Assembly (NCBI GenBank): GCA_029582165.1
Contig: CM055868.1
Location: 11,514,001-11,578,000 of the forward strand
Length of the DNA: 64,000 nucleotides
DNA from: Portulaca oleracea
Lineage: Eukaryota; Streptophyta; Magnoliopsida; Caryophyllales; Portulacaceae
Reading direction: 5' to 3'
The notes beneath the pieces are model-generated. The model was not told where the DNA came from, searched no databases, and was given only the letters and a program-made list of their open reading frames with translations. Below, one piece after another: positions 25,501-36,769 of the stretch. The stretch's first letter is position 1; every line of letters starts with the position of its first letter. The position numbers were made by a program, and so were the translations under genes.

Positions 25501-26080
25501 ACTCACACTTGACATATGTGGTCAAGTCTTGAGTTCAATGGTCGACGATGTTGTAGGACAATTAGAGCATCAAATTCGAGTAATTCATCCCAAGGACAAG
25601 TAATGCTCAAGGATCATAATGACGAGGAGGTTTGGGTTTGTGACTCATTAACTAACTTTGTAATCTTTAAGATGGTGAACTCTATTACGGGAGTGTAAAA
25701 GTCTTCGTATGCAAGGGTGTGAAATGGGCCACTTCGGATAGCCGAGGGCTGGGCTTGATTTTCTTTGTAGAGGGCTATGGACACATGGTCGATTTTGAAA
25801 TAGTGTCCATTTTTCTAAGCAAGGTTTGAGTTGTATGTGTGATATGTATCCAATTAGTCAAATAAGGATGAAAAGTTCAAAGAAATTGTCTACTTTTCCA
25901 TTCAGATCCATTGAAGTTATGTATACTAGGTGAAAGTTCAAGTTAAGAGACACTTTCATGATGCATATTAACTCCTTGATTCCTCGGGTGTTAAAGTTTT
26001 CTAGGTGGTGCCATGAATGGCGGGGGTAACATTACCCAAAAATTATCCCACGTTATTTCAAGTGTTCTTTACAACTCTTG

Positions 26081-26094
26081 AAATGGCGGGGGAT
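26081..26094 (+). other. Polypurine tract of copia element 2
   Basis: AAATGGCGGGGGAT directly precedes the 3' LTR start TGTTGGAG, as expected for the plus-strand primer. Confidence 0.7.
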
Positions 26095-26398
26095 TGTTGG
26101 AGTATTTAAAGAGTTAAGAGGAAAAGGAAATTCATAATAGAAGTTAAGTGTTGACCGGGAAGGTCAAAAATAAGTTTTGGAGTTGAAAATGCTACAATAC
26201 TGATCGTGTCAGGTTGGAGACGCCGTGTTGGTGTCCAGAAGCTCAAGTAAGGTCTGCACAGGTCAACATTGACCATGCCACTTTGGCAAGTTTCGTGTTG
26301 TGATCCCATGGTTTGTGTTGGTTCAACACAACCTGTGGTGATTCCCAACTGTGTGAGATTCGAATTTCCTTAATTTTAGCCTCGATAATTAACACATG
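26095..26398 (+). mobile_element. 3' LTR of copia element 2, truncated
   Basis: It starts TGTTGGAGTATTTAAAGAG after the purine tract. The right end is lost where gypsy LTR sequence begins near 26400. A related LTR start is seen at 39002. Confidence 0.65.
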
Positions 26399-26399
26399 G

Positions 26400-26799
26400 G
26401 GAAAATAATTTGAACGGCACGGCCTTCGGGTCCCTTTTCCATTTCATCCTCTTTAAGTGTAGCGCCTGCTATAGCGGGGGCTACGAAAATGTAGGTTAGG
26501 AAGGGGCCTTGTCGCTCCCGCTACAAGGTTTATAGTGGGTACGATGACATTGATTTGCTCCTTTATGAAACCTTTCTTTCCCGACCTGACTCCCTTCATT
26601 CCTCGGCCCGGCTTGGCTCGGGAATCTTCTCGGGATCGCCTAATTTAGCCCTTAAATAACTCATTTGTCTTGTTTTATTCTTCAAAATTAAGAAACCTAT
26701 GAAACAACTGTAAAGCATGTAAAAATAATGAAAATAACCCGGGATTGAACGAAAATTACAAGCCCGGGGGCGTAATTTAGGCCTAAAAATGGGCCTAAA
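26400..26799 (-). mobile_element. 3' LTR fragment, Tat/Athila-like gypsy
   Basis: Read on the minus strand, the LTR begins TTTAGGCCC just after a G-rich tract at 26800. Its GC-rich block with CTACAAGG, CCCGCTATAGC and GGCGCTACA resembles the LTR ending at 35069. The far end was cut by, or fused to, the copia LTR. Confidence 0.6.
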
Positions 26800-27000
26800 C
26801 CCCCCCCCCCCACACACACTTGATCTTTTGCTCGTCCCGAGCAAAACGAAACAAAACAACTAACTAAAACAACTACTCCACTTTCGTGGGAGGAAACAGA
26901 TGCATTTAGCGTATGCATCAAGCCCTTTAAACCCCCCAGCAGCCCGGGTGGACGAGGTGAATCTCGTGAGGGTTTATAGCGACTATACCCAAAAATAGTC
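26800..27000 (-). other. Polypurine tract and 3' internal end of gypsy element
   Basis: On the minus strand the run GTGTGTGTGG...G (26800-26820) directly precedes the LTR. Upstream lies the hairpin TTTTGCTCG-gga-CGAGCAAAA (26826-26846). A GACGAGCAA hairpin followed by GTGTGGGGG is a familiar 3' signature of plant Tat/Athila gypsy elements. No coding sequence remains. Confidence 0.65.
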
Positions 27001-28476
27001 ATGAGAAAGAAAAAGGGGAAAACAGGAAATGAAAAACGAAACTAGTTACAAAAAGAGAAGAAAATGCTCATATGTATAATCATGCAATCAATTACTCAAA
27101 TGATCATGCTAACCAACCAAAGGAGATCTGAATGCCTCTAAACACTATAGATAGAGGATGAATTCCATTCATCCAACACATCACAACCATTCTTCCTTCT
27201 TCCTAGAGAGCTTCAACACAACTCCTAAGGTGTTGAACTGTAATAACTTCTTGAAAGATCTTGTACCTTGCTTACAAGAAGTTATGTTTTACCTATAAGT
27301 CTATTCACAGTCTTGTGAATAAGTCTTAAGGGGAGATGGGGTTTGACCTCGACTCCTAGGTACCCAAGTGATCCCCCATCTTGTATGTGACCGTGATTAC
27401 CCCATCTTTATTTCCAGCATAAATAAGAGTCACCACTAAGTCTTTTAAGAGAAACTAGCAAAATTAAATCAACTCCAACCTACGAATCAGAGATCATGTT
27501 TGGGAGTAAGATTACAGGTTTGAAGATTTAATAATCTCTTGATCTGCCTCTTTTAAATAAATAAACTTTACTAAAATCGAGGTTTAGAGAGAAAGAGTAG
27601 AAGAAGAATCAATTTATTCATAATTGTACTATTAATGCCACGTAAAATATAAAATAAAAGATAAATACTTCTCGCAAGAGTTAGGATTAGGAACTAATAA
27701 CTTCGGCCTAGTGTCCCAAATCGATGTTTGGGAAGGATTCATAACCTCCTGGCACCAAAATCCCTCAATTATTGAATGGAAATCTAGGGTTGAACCCCTA
27801 ATTACCTCATTAATCACCTTTATCCCACTAACCCATGTCTAATCCTGAGAGGCTTAGCTACTCATACTCAGAATGAACATAAACTCAGAAATTAAAACTA
27901 GGTTTCATATGATTCTAACACAATAATCTGAAACAAGCATGAAAATAATAATCAAAACAATAACTAAAGGAATTGCAATAATCAAAGTATATGAATTTGA
28001 GAAAAAGAATAAGATACAACAAGAGGAAGATCTCAAATTGCAGCAAAGAAAATCAATTTTTCATTCCAATCCACACAAACTTGCATTAAATCTAGCAATG
28101 AGTAATTAATAATACTAACTGCGATTAAAGAAGACCTAAAAACTCAAAATCATAAAGGTTCAAGGGGGTGTTCACGGCCGTGAGATCCTGTGTCACAGTC
28201 GTGACACCTCTGCTGATGACCTTGTTTTCTTGGTTCTCCACGGGATCAAGGCTCAGGTTCTCTTCGCCTCGAGCCAAGTCTTCTCGGGATGTCCCAACCC
28301 TTCTACAGATTGGCCCTGTTTGGCCTCGTTTTGCGCACTTTTCATCCACAAGCATTCAAATGTCAAGAAACCTACAAAGGAAGGAAAATAACATAAAAAC
28401 ACTTATATTTACATACGGAACCGAGGAAAATACCAAGGGAAAATGACGCATTTAGGCTCAAAATCAAGCCTAAACA
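27001..28476 (-). mobile_element. Tat/Athila-like gypsy LTR, 5' copy
   Basis: On the minus strand the LTR begins TGTTTAGGCTTGATTTTGAG at 28476. It contains the palindrome TCACGGCCGTGA (28172-28183) and the inverted pair GTGTCAC-AGTC-GTGACAC (28190-28207). The inner part is AT-rich leader. The right-hand edge, before the 3' internal remnant, is not visible and no primer site was found, so internal DNA has been deleted. Confidence 0.5.
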
Positions 28477-28482
28477 GTAAGA

Positions 28483-28682
28483 CAAAATAACTTTTCGGAA
28501 GGGTAAAAATAAGTCCTACAACTTTTAGTTTAGAGTTAAGGCCGAAAATAGGTGTAAGGACTTGAAAATGATTAAAGAAGAAGGTTGGTCTTGTAGAAAT
28601 TTCAGTTCAGGAGTGAAACGTTGAGGATTCATAACTATAAAAGTTGTAGGACTTATTTTTACCTTTCCGAAAAGTTATTTTG
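28483..28682. repeat. Short foldback (45-bp arms)
   Basis: The stretch from 28483 to 28528 recurs almost exactly in complement at 28638-28682, with about 109 bp between. The shared core includes CCGAAAAGTTATTTTG. It lies 7 bp from the gypsy LTR edge. Confidence 0.7.
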
Positions 28683-29384
28683 TGAAGCGTTTTGATGTTT
28701 ATGGAAGAATTTATGATTTTATAAGATTACCGCAAAAACCAAACTTTTAAATCTTTTTAAGGAGTTTTCTCTTTAATTTGAGATTACATGTAACACCCCC
28801 AGGTTATTAACTACTAGATTAAGCTAATGACTCACCTAACCAAATGATTAGCGCAGCGAAATCAACACCCGAGGGTATTACCCCCGTCCACGGAAGTGGA
28901 CAAGGCTAAACTCTAACCCAAAACACACATAACCATAACATGAATTCAGCATAAACATCACAACATAACCCATAAACTTAAACAATACATCACCATCATA
29001 ATGTCGAAGCTCCTCTATTTCGATCACTTTGTTTTGCTAAATCACCTTCGTCTTCTTATATGGGCCTAGGGATTCGTCCTTCTGGTGCCTTGCCTTAACC
29101 CTTAGCTGAGCTCCCTAAAACGAAAACAGAAAACTTCGAAGAGTGAGAGAAACTCAGTACATATACCCCTATAGTGTAAGAATTATTTCGAAATTATTTT
29201 TAATTATTAGCGCGATCCCAAAACATTTAAAAACACAAATAAAGTACCCATAATAACAACAATTGTAACATAACTTACAAAACATGAACATAACTGTAAC
29301 ATAACTTACAAAACATGAACATAAGTTAACCTGTACATGAAAACCATAACGTAAGTGAAACCATACTTGAGAGTTCTTTCCTTT

Positions 29385-29431
29385 AAACATAACATAACAT
29401 AACATAACATAACATAACATAACATAACATA
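29385..29431. repeat. Pentanucleotide microsatellite (AACAT)n
   Basis: About nine ACATA units in tandem inside the solo LTR. Confidence 0.85.
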
Positions 29432-29732
29432 GTTCAAGAGAAATCTAAATCCTACATAGACTTGACATAAACCACACCTTGATTTAAACATAAACTTGAC
29501 CTTAAATTACCATAAATCATGACTGGTAGTCTTTAGTATTTAAATCATAAAACTTCTCTTTGATCCAAATAGCTTGAAATACTTAAGATATCTAAAAACT
29601 CAGTTGTCATATTACTATCCTGAAGGTCCCCTACTTGCGATCATCGGCTAACCCTCCATATGCGCAATACCCGGACCGATCGGGAATCCGGATGGTGGAT
29701 ATCATACCCTGTACTGGCCAGATTTCCATGGG

Positions 29733-29882
29733 GTGCTCTTAAGGCACGATTCATCCTGGTGTGCACTTAGGCACGGTTTCCTTGGTTTACTCTAAGGCAC
29801 GGTTAACGTGGTGTGCACTAAGGCACGGGTTCCCTATTGTGCATTAAGGCACGATTAACGTGGTGTGCACTAAGGCACGGTA
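29733..29882. repeat. Minisatellite in solo LTR
   Basis: About six degenerate units of roughly 25-33 bp share TGCACTAAGGCACGGTTAACG. Confidence 0.75.
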
Positions 29883-31225
29883 ACATGGACGGGGCCTTTA
29901 TTTAGGTGAGAAAACTAGAAAACTTACTTGCTTAGCTTTGTTATAAATGGGTTCTTGTATAACTTAATTACAACATAATTTAGTCATAAAATACTCTTAG
30001 GCAAAACTCGTACTTGTGTAGTAATTTTACTCAAGAAATCTTTCATGACACAACTACTTGATTGTCATAGAATACCTAGTCAAAAGTACTTGAGTGCTAT
30101 AAATGTTTTGATCACGAAATACGTATAATCATAAATATTTAAGTATGATGTCTTACTTGATTAAACTTAGTACATAAAACTATATAAACATACTTATACT
30201 TCAGCATGTCGTATGGAAATTGAATAAATAACATGAATCTTAAAAAAAATAAGCATAGAATTTATATGGCACAAAATAAGTCATGTAATAAACTTAAAAA
30301 GGGTTACAGGCAATATACATACCTGGTAACCGCTACTTACGAACACTGAACTTGCGGGGGCTTGAACAGCTGAGCACAACGACCTCTTGGAAACACTTAA
30401 GAAGAAAAATAGAATCATAAATTAGGACCCAACTTGAACGAGAGAAAAGAAGCATGTCCTAGTAGAATTCTAGGATTACTTGATAACTAAATTTGTTTCC
30501 TAAGGTATACTTGGAATGCCATAACTTCTCCCACAAGTATCGTATTATTATAAAATAGGACTTTCTGGAAAACTAAACTCATGAGCTACAATTCTCTAGT
30601 TGCTCATGAGGGTAAAAAATGTGGTTAAGAAGGGTAAAAATCCCCAATTCATATGGCTGTCCAGAAAGTTCTTGAGTAAACTACAATTTTTCGGAAGGTC
30701 ATAACTTGAGTTATAAATATCGGTTTGGGACAAGTAAGCTATCTATGGAAAGCTTGAACATACTAAAACTTTTATTTTGATCATAAACTGAGACAGTCAC
30801 AATAAATTTCTGGGCAACTCAGTTTTGTTGACCAATACTTGGTGACTTATAACTTTCACTCCCCTCACCCTATGGTTATGAAATTTACCTTTCCAGAAAG
30901 CTTGTTAAACATTCTACAACTTTTATGTTGAACACTTAAATCAAAAAGGTCTCTAATCAGACGAAAAATATGTATTTTCAGACCACCCTCAAAAATTGTA
31001 TAAACATGTACCTCTTTACTGTTTGGGCCATAACTTGAGATACACATATCGGAATGACGAACTTCAAAAACCGGGTGTTAACTAACACAGTAGGCTACCA
31101 TTTTATTCAAAAATAGGGCCAAACACACACCTTATAACCTTTGGAAATTTCAAATTATGTCCAGAATTGAAACCAAGTTCTAATTTTGGTTTGTATGGAT
31201 CCTAAACTTGACAAAACCATACTTA

Positions 31226-31860
31226 GGGCCTGTTTCGAGAGCAAAACTGGAATGGGATTGGAACCCTTAGGTTTCCAATTCCTTTGTTTTGTGGTTGGTG
31301 AGTGGTTTTAGGAATGGGTTTCTTATTCCCCCCAAATGAGAGGTATTAGAACCCTTCCAAATTGTAGAGGAATCAAATCTATCCCTTTCTTTTATTATTT
31401 TTTTAAACAAAGAAAAATTAATTAATTGCAATTACTTGAACTGTCATAAACTTGCTGCGTTCTTCTCCTTCCCCTGACCTCCACCTACAACAATGGTGGC
31501 CTGAATTTATTGCCTTCTATTCTCTCTTTCCTCTATCTCCATTCACCTCTGCATCCTACCAACTGGAATCCCGACTCCATCCTCCCCTTAGAAAACAGTT
31601 GAATCACCACTAGACATCTGATGTTCTGTCAAACACTGATTCAGATCCAGAGCTTCCAAGAGGCATCCATGGTGGTCGAGGATTTCAGGTTGTTGATAGG
31701 AAGGCGAAGAGTGGAGATTTCGATCGGCAAAGTGATGATGGGTGTCGGAAGTGGGTCTGGGTCGATGGAAGAACGACCTGGTGGAGAGGAGTGATGGTGG
31801 AGTGAAGGTGAGGGTGGGTGGGCTTGATGGAAGAGGTTATTGATAAGCCCTAGGGTATTA

Positions 31861-31945
<85 letters not shown>

Positions 31946-32064
31946 TTGATTCCATTCCTTTTTCTTACCAAACACTTTGTATTTTGGAATCTAATTCCAT
32001 ACCCAACCCTTTAGATATCTAATTCCATACACAATCCATTCCACTTTTCTCTCCAAACACGCCC
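31226..32064. mobile_element. PIF/Harbinger-like MITE nested in the solo LTR
   Basis: The ends are GGGCCTGTTTCGAGAGC and CTCTCCAAACACGCCC, inverted, flanked by TTA at 31223-31225 and 32065-32067. A TTA-type duplication suits PIF/Harbinger. The 839-bp interior contains a GC-richer stretch (31480-31840) that might be captured gene sequence, and a long TTA microsatellite. Confidence 0.7.
31856..31945. repeat. (TTA)n microsatellite
   Basis: About 29 TTA units with one TAC interruption, inside the Harbinger-like MITE. The tyrosine-rich frame it makes is not a gene. Confidence 0.95.
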
Positions 32065-33159
32065 TTAATTTTTCCCAAATACCTTTCCTAATTACGAACT
32101 CTAATTTCCAGAATTAAGAACATCAGAAACCCACCCTTCATGGCCATATTTTAAACATGCAACACATTTTCTTGACACATCTTGATACCCCAAGTAATAT
32201 CCTTCATAAGTTTACCATTAAATATCATAACTTTAATAATTTCACACTTTAACCTTAAATTTAGTACATGCATCAACAGTTACTCATAGAATCTAGATTT
32301 CCACAGTGAGCATAACTTCCAAATTGACATGCAGGTTTCTATTATGACATAATCTTTATCTATTCAAACACTAGAACACAAATTCATCACACTTACCCAA
32401 TTCTCACCCTTGTTCTCTTATAACTTAAATCACCACCTCTTGAACTTATGTAGTACTTGATAAGTTCTCTGTAAGAACATCAAATCACCCCTAAAATCAA
32501 ATGTATCATACTTTAATTCTTGAAAAAAAGTGAGTGTGAAAGATGGAGGAATTTTCCACTTAAAAGAAAATGGAGAAAAAGAAGAAAAGGAGGCGGTGGT
32601 GGCATGGCTGTGACCGCCGCCGGCAACTGGGCGGTCGTCGGTGATCCTGGCCGGCAGTGGGCGGCAACAGCAAGGGCAAAAAGGGGCAGAGGCTTGGTGG
32701 GGAGTTGGGCAACCGAGCAAGAGAGGGAGAAAGGGAGTGGTGAGTGAGTTTGAATGTGATTAAAACAAAATGACCCAACTAAGTTCAATTAGAGATATAA
32801 GGTCACACATATGTATTGAAGAGGCCCAAAAGTCTTTCCTCTCCTTTCATTCAGCCGGCCCACTGGTGGCCTACACACAAAATTATTTCATCAATTTTAA
32901 TCTCCCTCCTTACACTTATATCTCCCTAAACACAGATTACTTAATTGTATTATGCCATAAAAATATTATCGGATAACCTACGAAAACCCAAATAAATATT
33001 CACTACTTTGGATATTTCAACCATTATTTTTACCATGACCTTGGTCGACGATTGAAATAAAATGATGGATCCCGGAGAAGAGTACTTATTTACTCATGAA
33101 GACATGAAACTACAATTTAAGCGGGAGAAGGAACTTTAAAAAAATCTAATCTAAGAACC

Positions 33160-33313
33160 TTGATGGTCGTTGCGCTGTTCAAGTCCTGCAAAACACACAC
33201 TGAGTTAGAAAAGTTTTGGAACACATGCTTTATTCATTAATTATTTATTTTTAACCTTGATTACTTATGCTAAATAATACGTATATAGGGGTAGTTAACT
33301 TTGGGTTATTACA
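33160..33313. repeat. LTR edge shared with 36085-36216
   Basis: GTCGTTGC, GTCCT(G/A)CAAAACA and the closing GGGTTATTACA appear in both places in the same order. The second is a remnant of another LTR of this family. Confidence 0.6.
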
Positions 33314-33336
33314 TTACAAGTTGTTAGAACCCCTTG

Positions 33337-33425
33337 AGGACCTTGGCAGACCCAGGCGCAAAGACCTCGACAGACCCAATTGCAAGGACCTCGGCAAACC
33401 CAAGTTCAAAGACCTTGGCAACTGT
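33337..33425. repeat. 24-bp minisatellite
   Basis: Four units of GACCTTGGCAGACCCA-type sequence follow one another. In the plus frame they give eight-residue repeats (KDLGRP-like), but no larger protein is supported. Confidence 0.7.
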
Positions 33426-34462
33426 AACGTGGTTTGTAAGACCTCGGTTTTGTCGTTCTCTCTCAGGGAGCTGGCGGCCTTGGTCATAGAAACTGGGTCA
33501 GTCAGGTCGAGATTGCTAAGGAAAAGATATCGGTTTGAAAAGGCGGTCACGAAACAACAAATAGAACTAAGGTTGGTCAAGGAATGGAAAATGGGCTTCG
33601 GAGACTTTTCGGGACGCAAACGGGGATGAGGAAATGAGTTTTGCAACAAGGGAATAACAAGAAGGGAGAATCAAATGGTAATTCCGTTAGAAAATACCCA
33701 CCTGCTTCCTCTTTCAAGGATAGTCCGGATTAACTTCCCCAAAGTCCATCGACAGAACCGGGGGGTTAATGAAACGGAATTTCCTAGTTAGTTTCTATTC
33801 GCTTTCGCGAACTAGAATACTAACTATCCCAATTCCTACCTTCCAACACAAGTGTTGGATGTGTTCGGGATGCTTTCGCACCCAAATACATCCCACTTGA
33901 GGGAAGGATAGGAGTGGGAAATTGATTTCCCAACTAATTACTCACTAATATTGCTAACCCAAACCTAATCACCCATTCACACCTTTAATTACCCCCTAAC
34001 CCATAGGGTTTCTAGCCACTAATCATGATAAAAACTAAGCTAACAACATCCAAACCAAACCTAAACATGATTCCTAACATCAAACAACCATAAACAAGCA
34101 AGAACCATGAAATAGCAAGCAAAGCAAAGTAATTAGCAAGGTAATTAATAAAAGAATTAAGGGAAGAGAATACTTATCAAAATGTTGTAGATGAACAAAG
34201 GAAAGCAATAAAAAGATGATCCAACAATCTTTCAATTGTTTGAATACCCAAATCTTCAATAACCACAAACCCTAGAATAAATCTCTCTCTAATCTCCCTC
34301 CAATCTCTCTCTAAAATCCCTAATTACAAGCTGGAAAAATTGTCTAAGTCTATCCCTAGATGCCCCTCTAAGAAATCGTCAACAAGGATTATATATACAA
34401 GGCAAAACTGTTGGCCAAAACGCAGCACTTCAAGCCGAAAACACGCGAATGACATAGGGAGA

Positions 34463-34754
34463 CTGTGGCCACGGTCAAGGAGACCGTGGTCACGGTTTCG
34501 TTCTGTCCAGTGAAATCTGTATGGCGATTTAGGGCAGACAAGTTTTCGCTCCTTTGCACCGTCGTGGCTGCGGTCTCCCAAGACCGTGGCCACGGCCTTG
34601 TTCGGCCAACTTCTTCCTTGGGCAGGGTAGTGATCTCTCCGTGGCTACGATCAGACTGACCGTGACCACGGTCCATCTCGGGTTGCAATGTCTCCTTCCT
34701 TAGGCATTGGCTCAATCACACCGTGGCTACGGTCAACATGACCGTGGCCACGGT
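34463..34754. repeat. Cluster of ACCGTGGCCACGGT palindromes
   Basis: Seven copies or variants occur in 290 bp, including 34483-34496, 34583-34595, 34659-34672, 34720-34733 and 34741-34754. Several are perfect or one-mismatch 14-bp palindromes. Confidence 0.85.
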
Positions 34755-35079
34755 CTATCTCGGCCACAGGTATTCTTCAGGATGTAGCGCCCGCTACGAA
34801 AGTTGGTGGCGGGGGCTACCCTTCGGTGCTCTTCGACTTGATACTTCCGCTTCCGCTGCCTTCGACACAACCAGGGCTCGGGGAATCTTAGGGAATCTCG
34901 GGATTCCCAAGATTGGTGCAAAATTAGCCCATTTAGCATCGTTTTTAGTAAAAACTTCAGAAACTACAAAAATAACCAAAACGCATTAAAAGTTGTTAAA
35001 ACGAGCTATGAAACAAGTCAAAATCCTAAGGATTTAGGCGGTATTTAGACACGAAATCGAGTCTAAACAGCGACTGGAA

Positions 35080-36216
35080 CGGTTTTGAGTAAAAATCAAA
35101 TTTCAAATATTATTGGCATATAACCTGGATATTTTTAGAGTGATACTTTCCTAATTGTTTTGGCGGATTCGTTACCTCCTTCCATGATATCTAAATCAAT
35201 CTCTAAATCCAATATTATGCTTACTAATTATTGGCATATTTCTCTTGGAAGGTATCCAACCATTTAAGGAAAGCTTGATTGTTGTAATTCCAACAAGTAT
35301 CACGTGGCCCCTTGCTTCCAGCAAAAAATCAATGAGAAACCAATTTTGTGAAGATTTCCAACGACAGCTTGCCAATTCAAGGCTCCTTAAAAAGCCTTAT
35401 AAAGTTCAACATTCACCTCACTTTTTGAGTACAAAAAGATGACGAAGATAGAGAAGAAAAATGAGGGAAACACTACACTCCACAAGAGAGACGCATTTTA
35501 ATTTCACATCCATTAATCTATTTTATTATAAGGTCCTCGGTCTGAAAATATACTTATATAATGGGGCTTGTATTATGTGAGTTAGGAAACTCACTTGAGT
35601 AACTAATTGTTGTTAATGCTTAGTGAGTTGTAGATCAAGGGTGTTGCCTTGATTAAGTTGTAGATCAGGGGGGATGTGTCTCCTTGTTTGAGTATTTCGT
35701 AAGCTTGCCTTGGATGTACTCAAGGGAGGCGAGTTTGAGGGCCTCGTTGTACTTCTTAATTGAACAAGAAGTGAAGTGATTCAAAATCCTAAGTGAAGTG
35801 ATGCTTAGGTTCGGTGACATAGCCTATTTGGAAGGGTGAGCATCTGCTAAATTCATATTTATTATATTCCTTAATTTTTGTCATTTACATTTCGTATCTA
35901 TACTTTAATTATCCTTGGCTATGCTAAGAACCTTAACTGACTTATGTGTTAAGTATTGTAGCTTTGACCTAATTTCAGTCAACCACCTCAATCAACCTTC
36001 TTTAGTGCTCTTGCACAAGTTACTGTCCTTTTTCTAAGAATCCAAATTAATGTAATTTGTTGGTCATTTCCATCTCAAGTAAGATCCAAGAGGTCGTTGC
36101 TACTGCCTGTTTGAGTCCTACAAAACAAAAATGGTTAGCTGAATTGAAATGCACGGGTTTAGTTAATTAATCTTATTAATTAGCTTAACCAAACTGGGTT
36201 AGAGTCGGGTTATTAC
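35080..36216. other. LTR-like debris
   Basis: A TATA-like CCTTATAAAG near 35397, a leader with two GTTGTAGATCA repeats (about 35626-35668), and at the right edge the GGGTTATTACA end of a second LTR of the 28789 family, cut on its other side. No coding sequence was recognised. Confidence 0.4.
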
Positions 36217-36769
36217 ATTGATGGTTACTATTATTATAAAGCAATGAGCAGAATGACTACCATGAGTACACTGGCGCACATCCTCCACAAAGATCGTTGT
36301 TATGAATTGAGATTCCTCGATTCTCCAACCAATTAATAGAAACACAAGGGCTCTCAATGGACATGAAATAAACTAAAATACTAGCAAATATTAGCTAATG
36401 TATTTGTGCATACACAAATTTGGTGAATAACGAATTGGAGATCATACATATGAGTTTATAAACAAGCCAAGTGCTTTTAAGAAATTACATAAAATCATAA
36501 ACAACCAAACTTTTCCATGTTAGTTTTTCTTGCAAAATCCAACCACTACTTTGTCTCAAATTTCTACAAATTATTAGTAAACAACCCAATTTAAAGAAAC
36601 TTATTAGTAAATAAGAAATATTAACTAAAATTGCAAATTATTTAGAATTAGATGAACTTTGTATTACCTAAAAGAACTTGTTTGAGCCAACCTCTTCATC
36701 TTCATTGACTTTCTCATCAGATTCAGAATCATAGTCAACCGCTAAAGTCTCATCACTTTTAGGACGATT

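Larger units (their letters stand above)
28789..33313 (-). mobile_element. 4.5-kb solo LTR, Del/Tekay-like
   Basis: An exact TTACA flanks the segment (28784-28788 and 33314-33318). It runs TGTAACACCCCC to GGGTTATTACA. The minus strand is the likely sense: a pyrimidine-rich leader and GC-rich block (about 32590-32730) follow the 33313 end, as in the related LTR at 55498-58911. Both LTRs share a minisatellite about 2.6-2.7 kb from that end (after subtracting the nested MITE) and an ACCTGGT motif. There is no gag or pol, so it is solo. The length and TGTAAC ends suit Del/Tekay chromoviruses, but the family is inferred. Confidence 0.65.
33319..35069 (-). mobile_element. Tat/Athila-like gypsy LTR, truncated
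   Basis: On the minus strand the LTR begins TGTTTAGACTCGATTTCG at 35069. A GC-rich U3 with GGCGCTACA is followed by seven near-palindromes (34463-34754), then a TATA box (TATATATAATCC, about 34386-34400) and a purine-rich leader. The sequence runs into the TTACA edge of the 4.5-kb solo LTR, so that LTR probably landed in this element. Confidence 0.55.

Noticed and set aside
27000..28480. A full gypsy element between two LTRs
   Set aside because: The LTR starts at 26799 and 28476 differ clearly and no primer site or coding lies between, so a single intact element is not supported.
31840..32022. Open frame with a long tyrosine run
   Set aside because: It is only the translation of the TTA microsatellite.
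32520..32790. Overlapping frames on both strands near the GC-rich block
   Set aside because: High GC removes stop codons in several frames at once; none is favoured by a motif.
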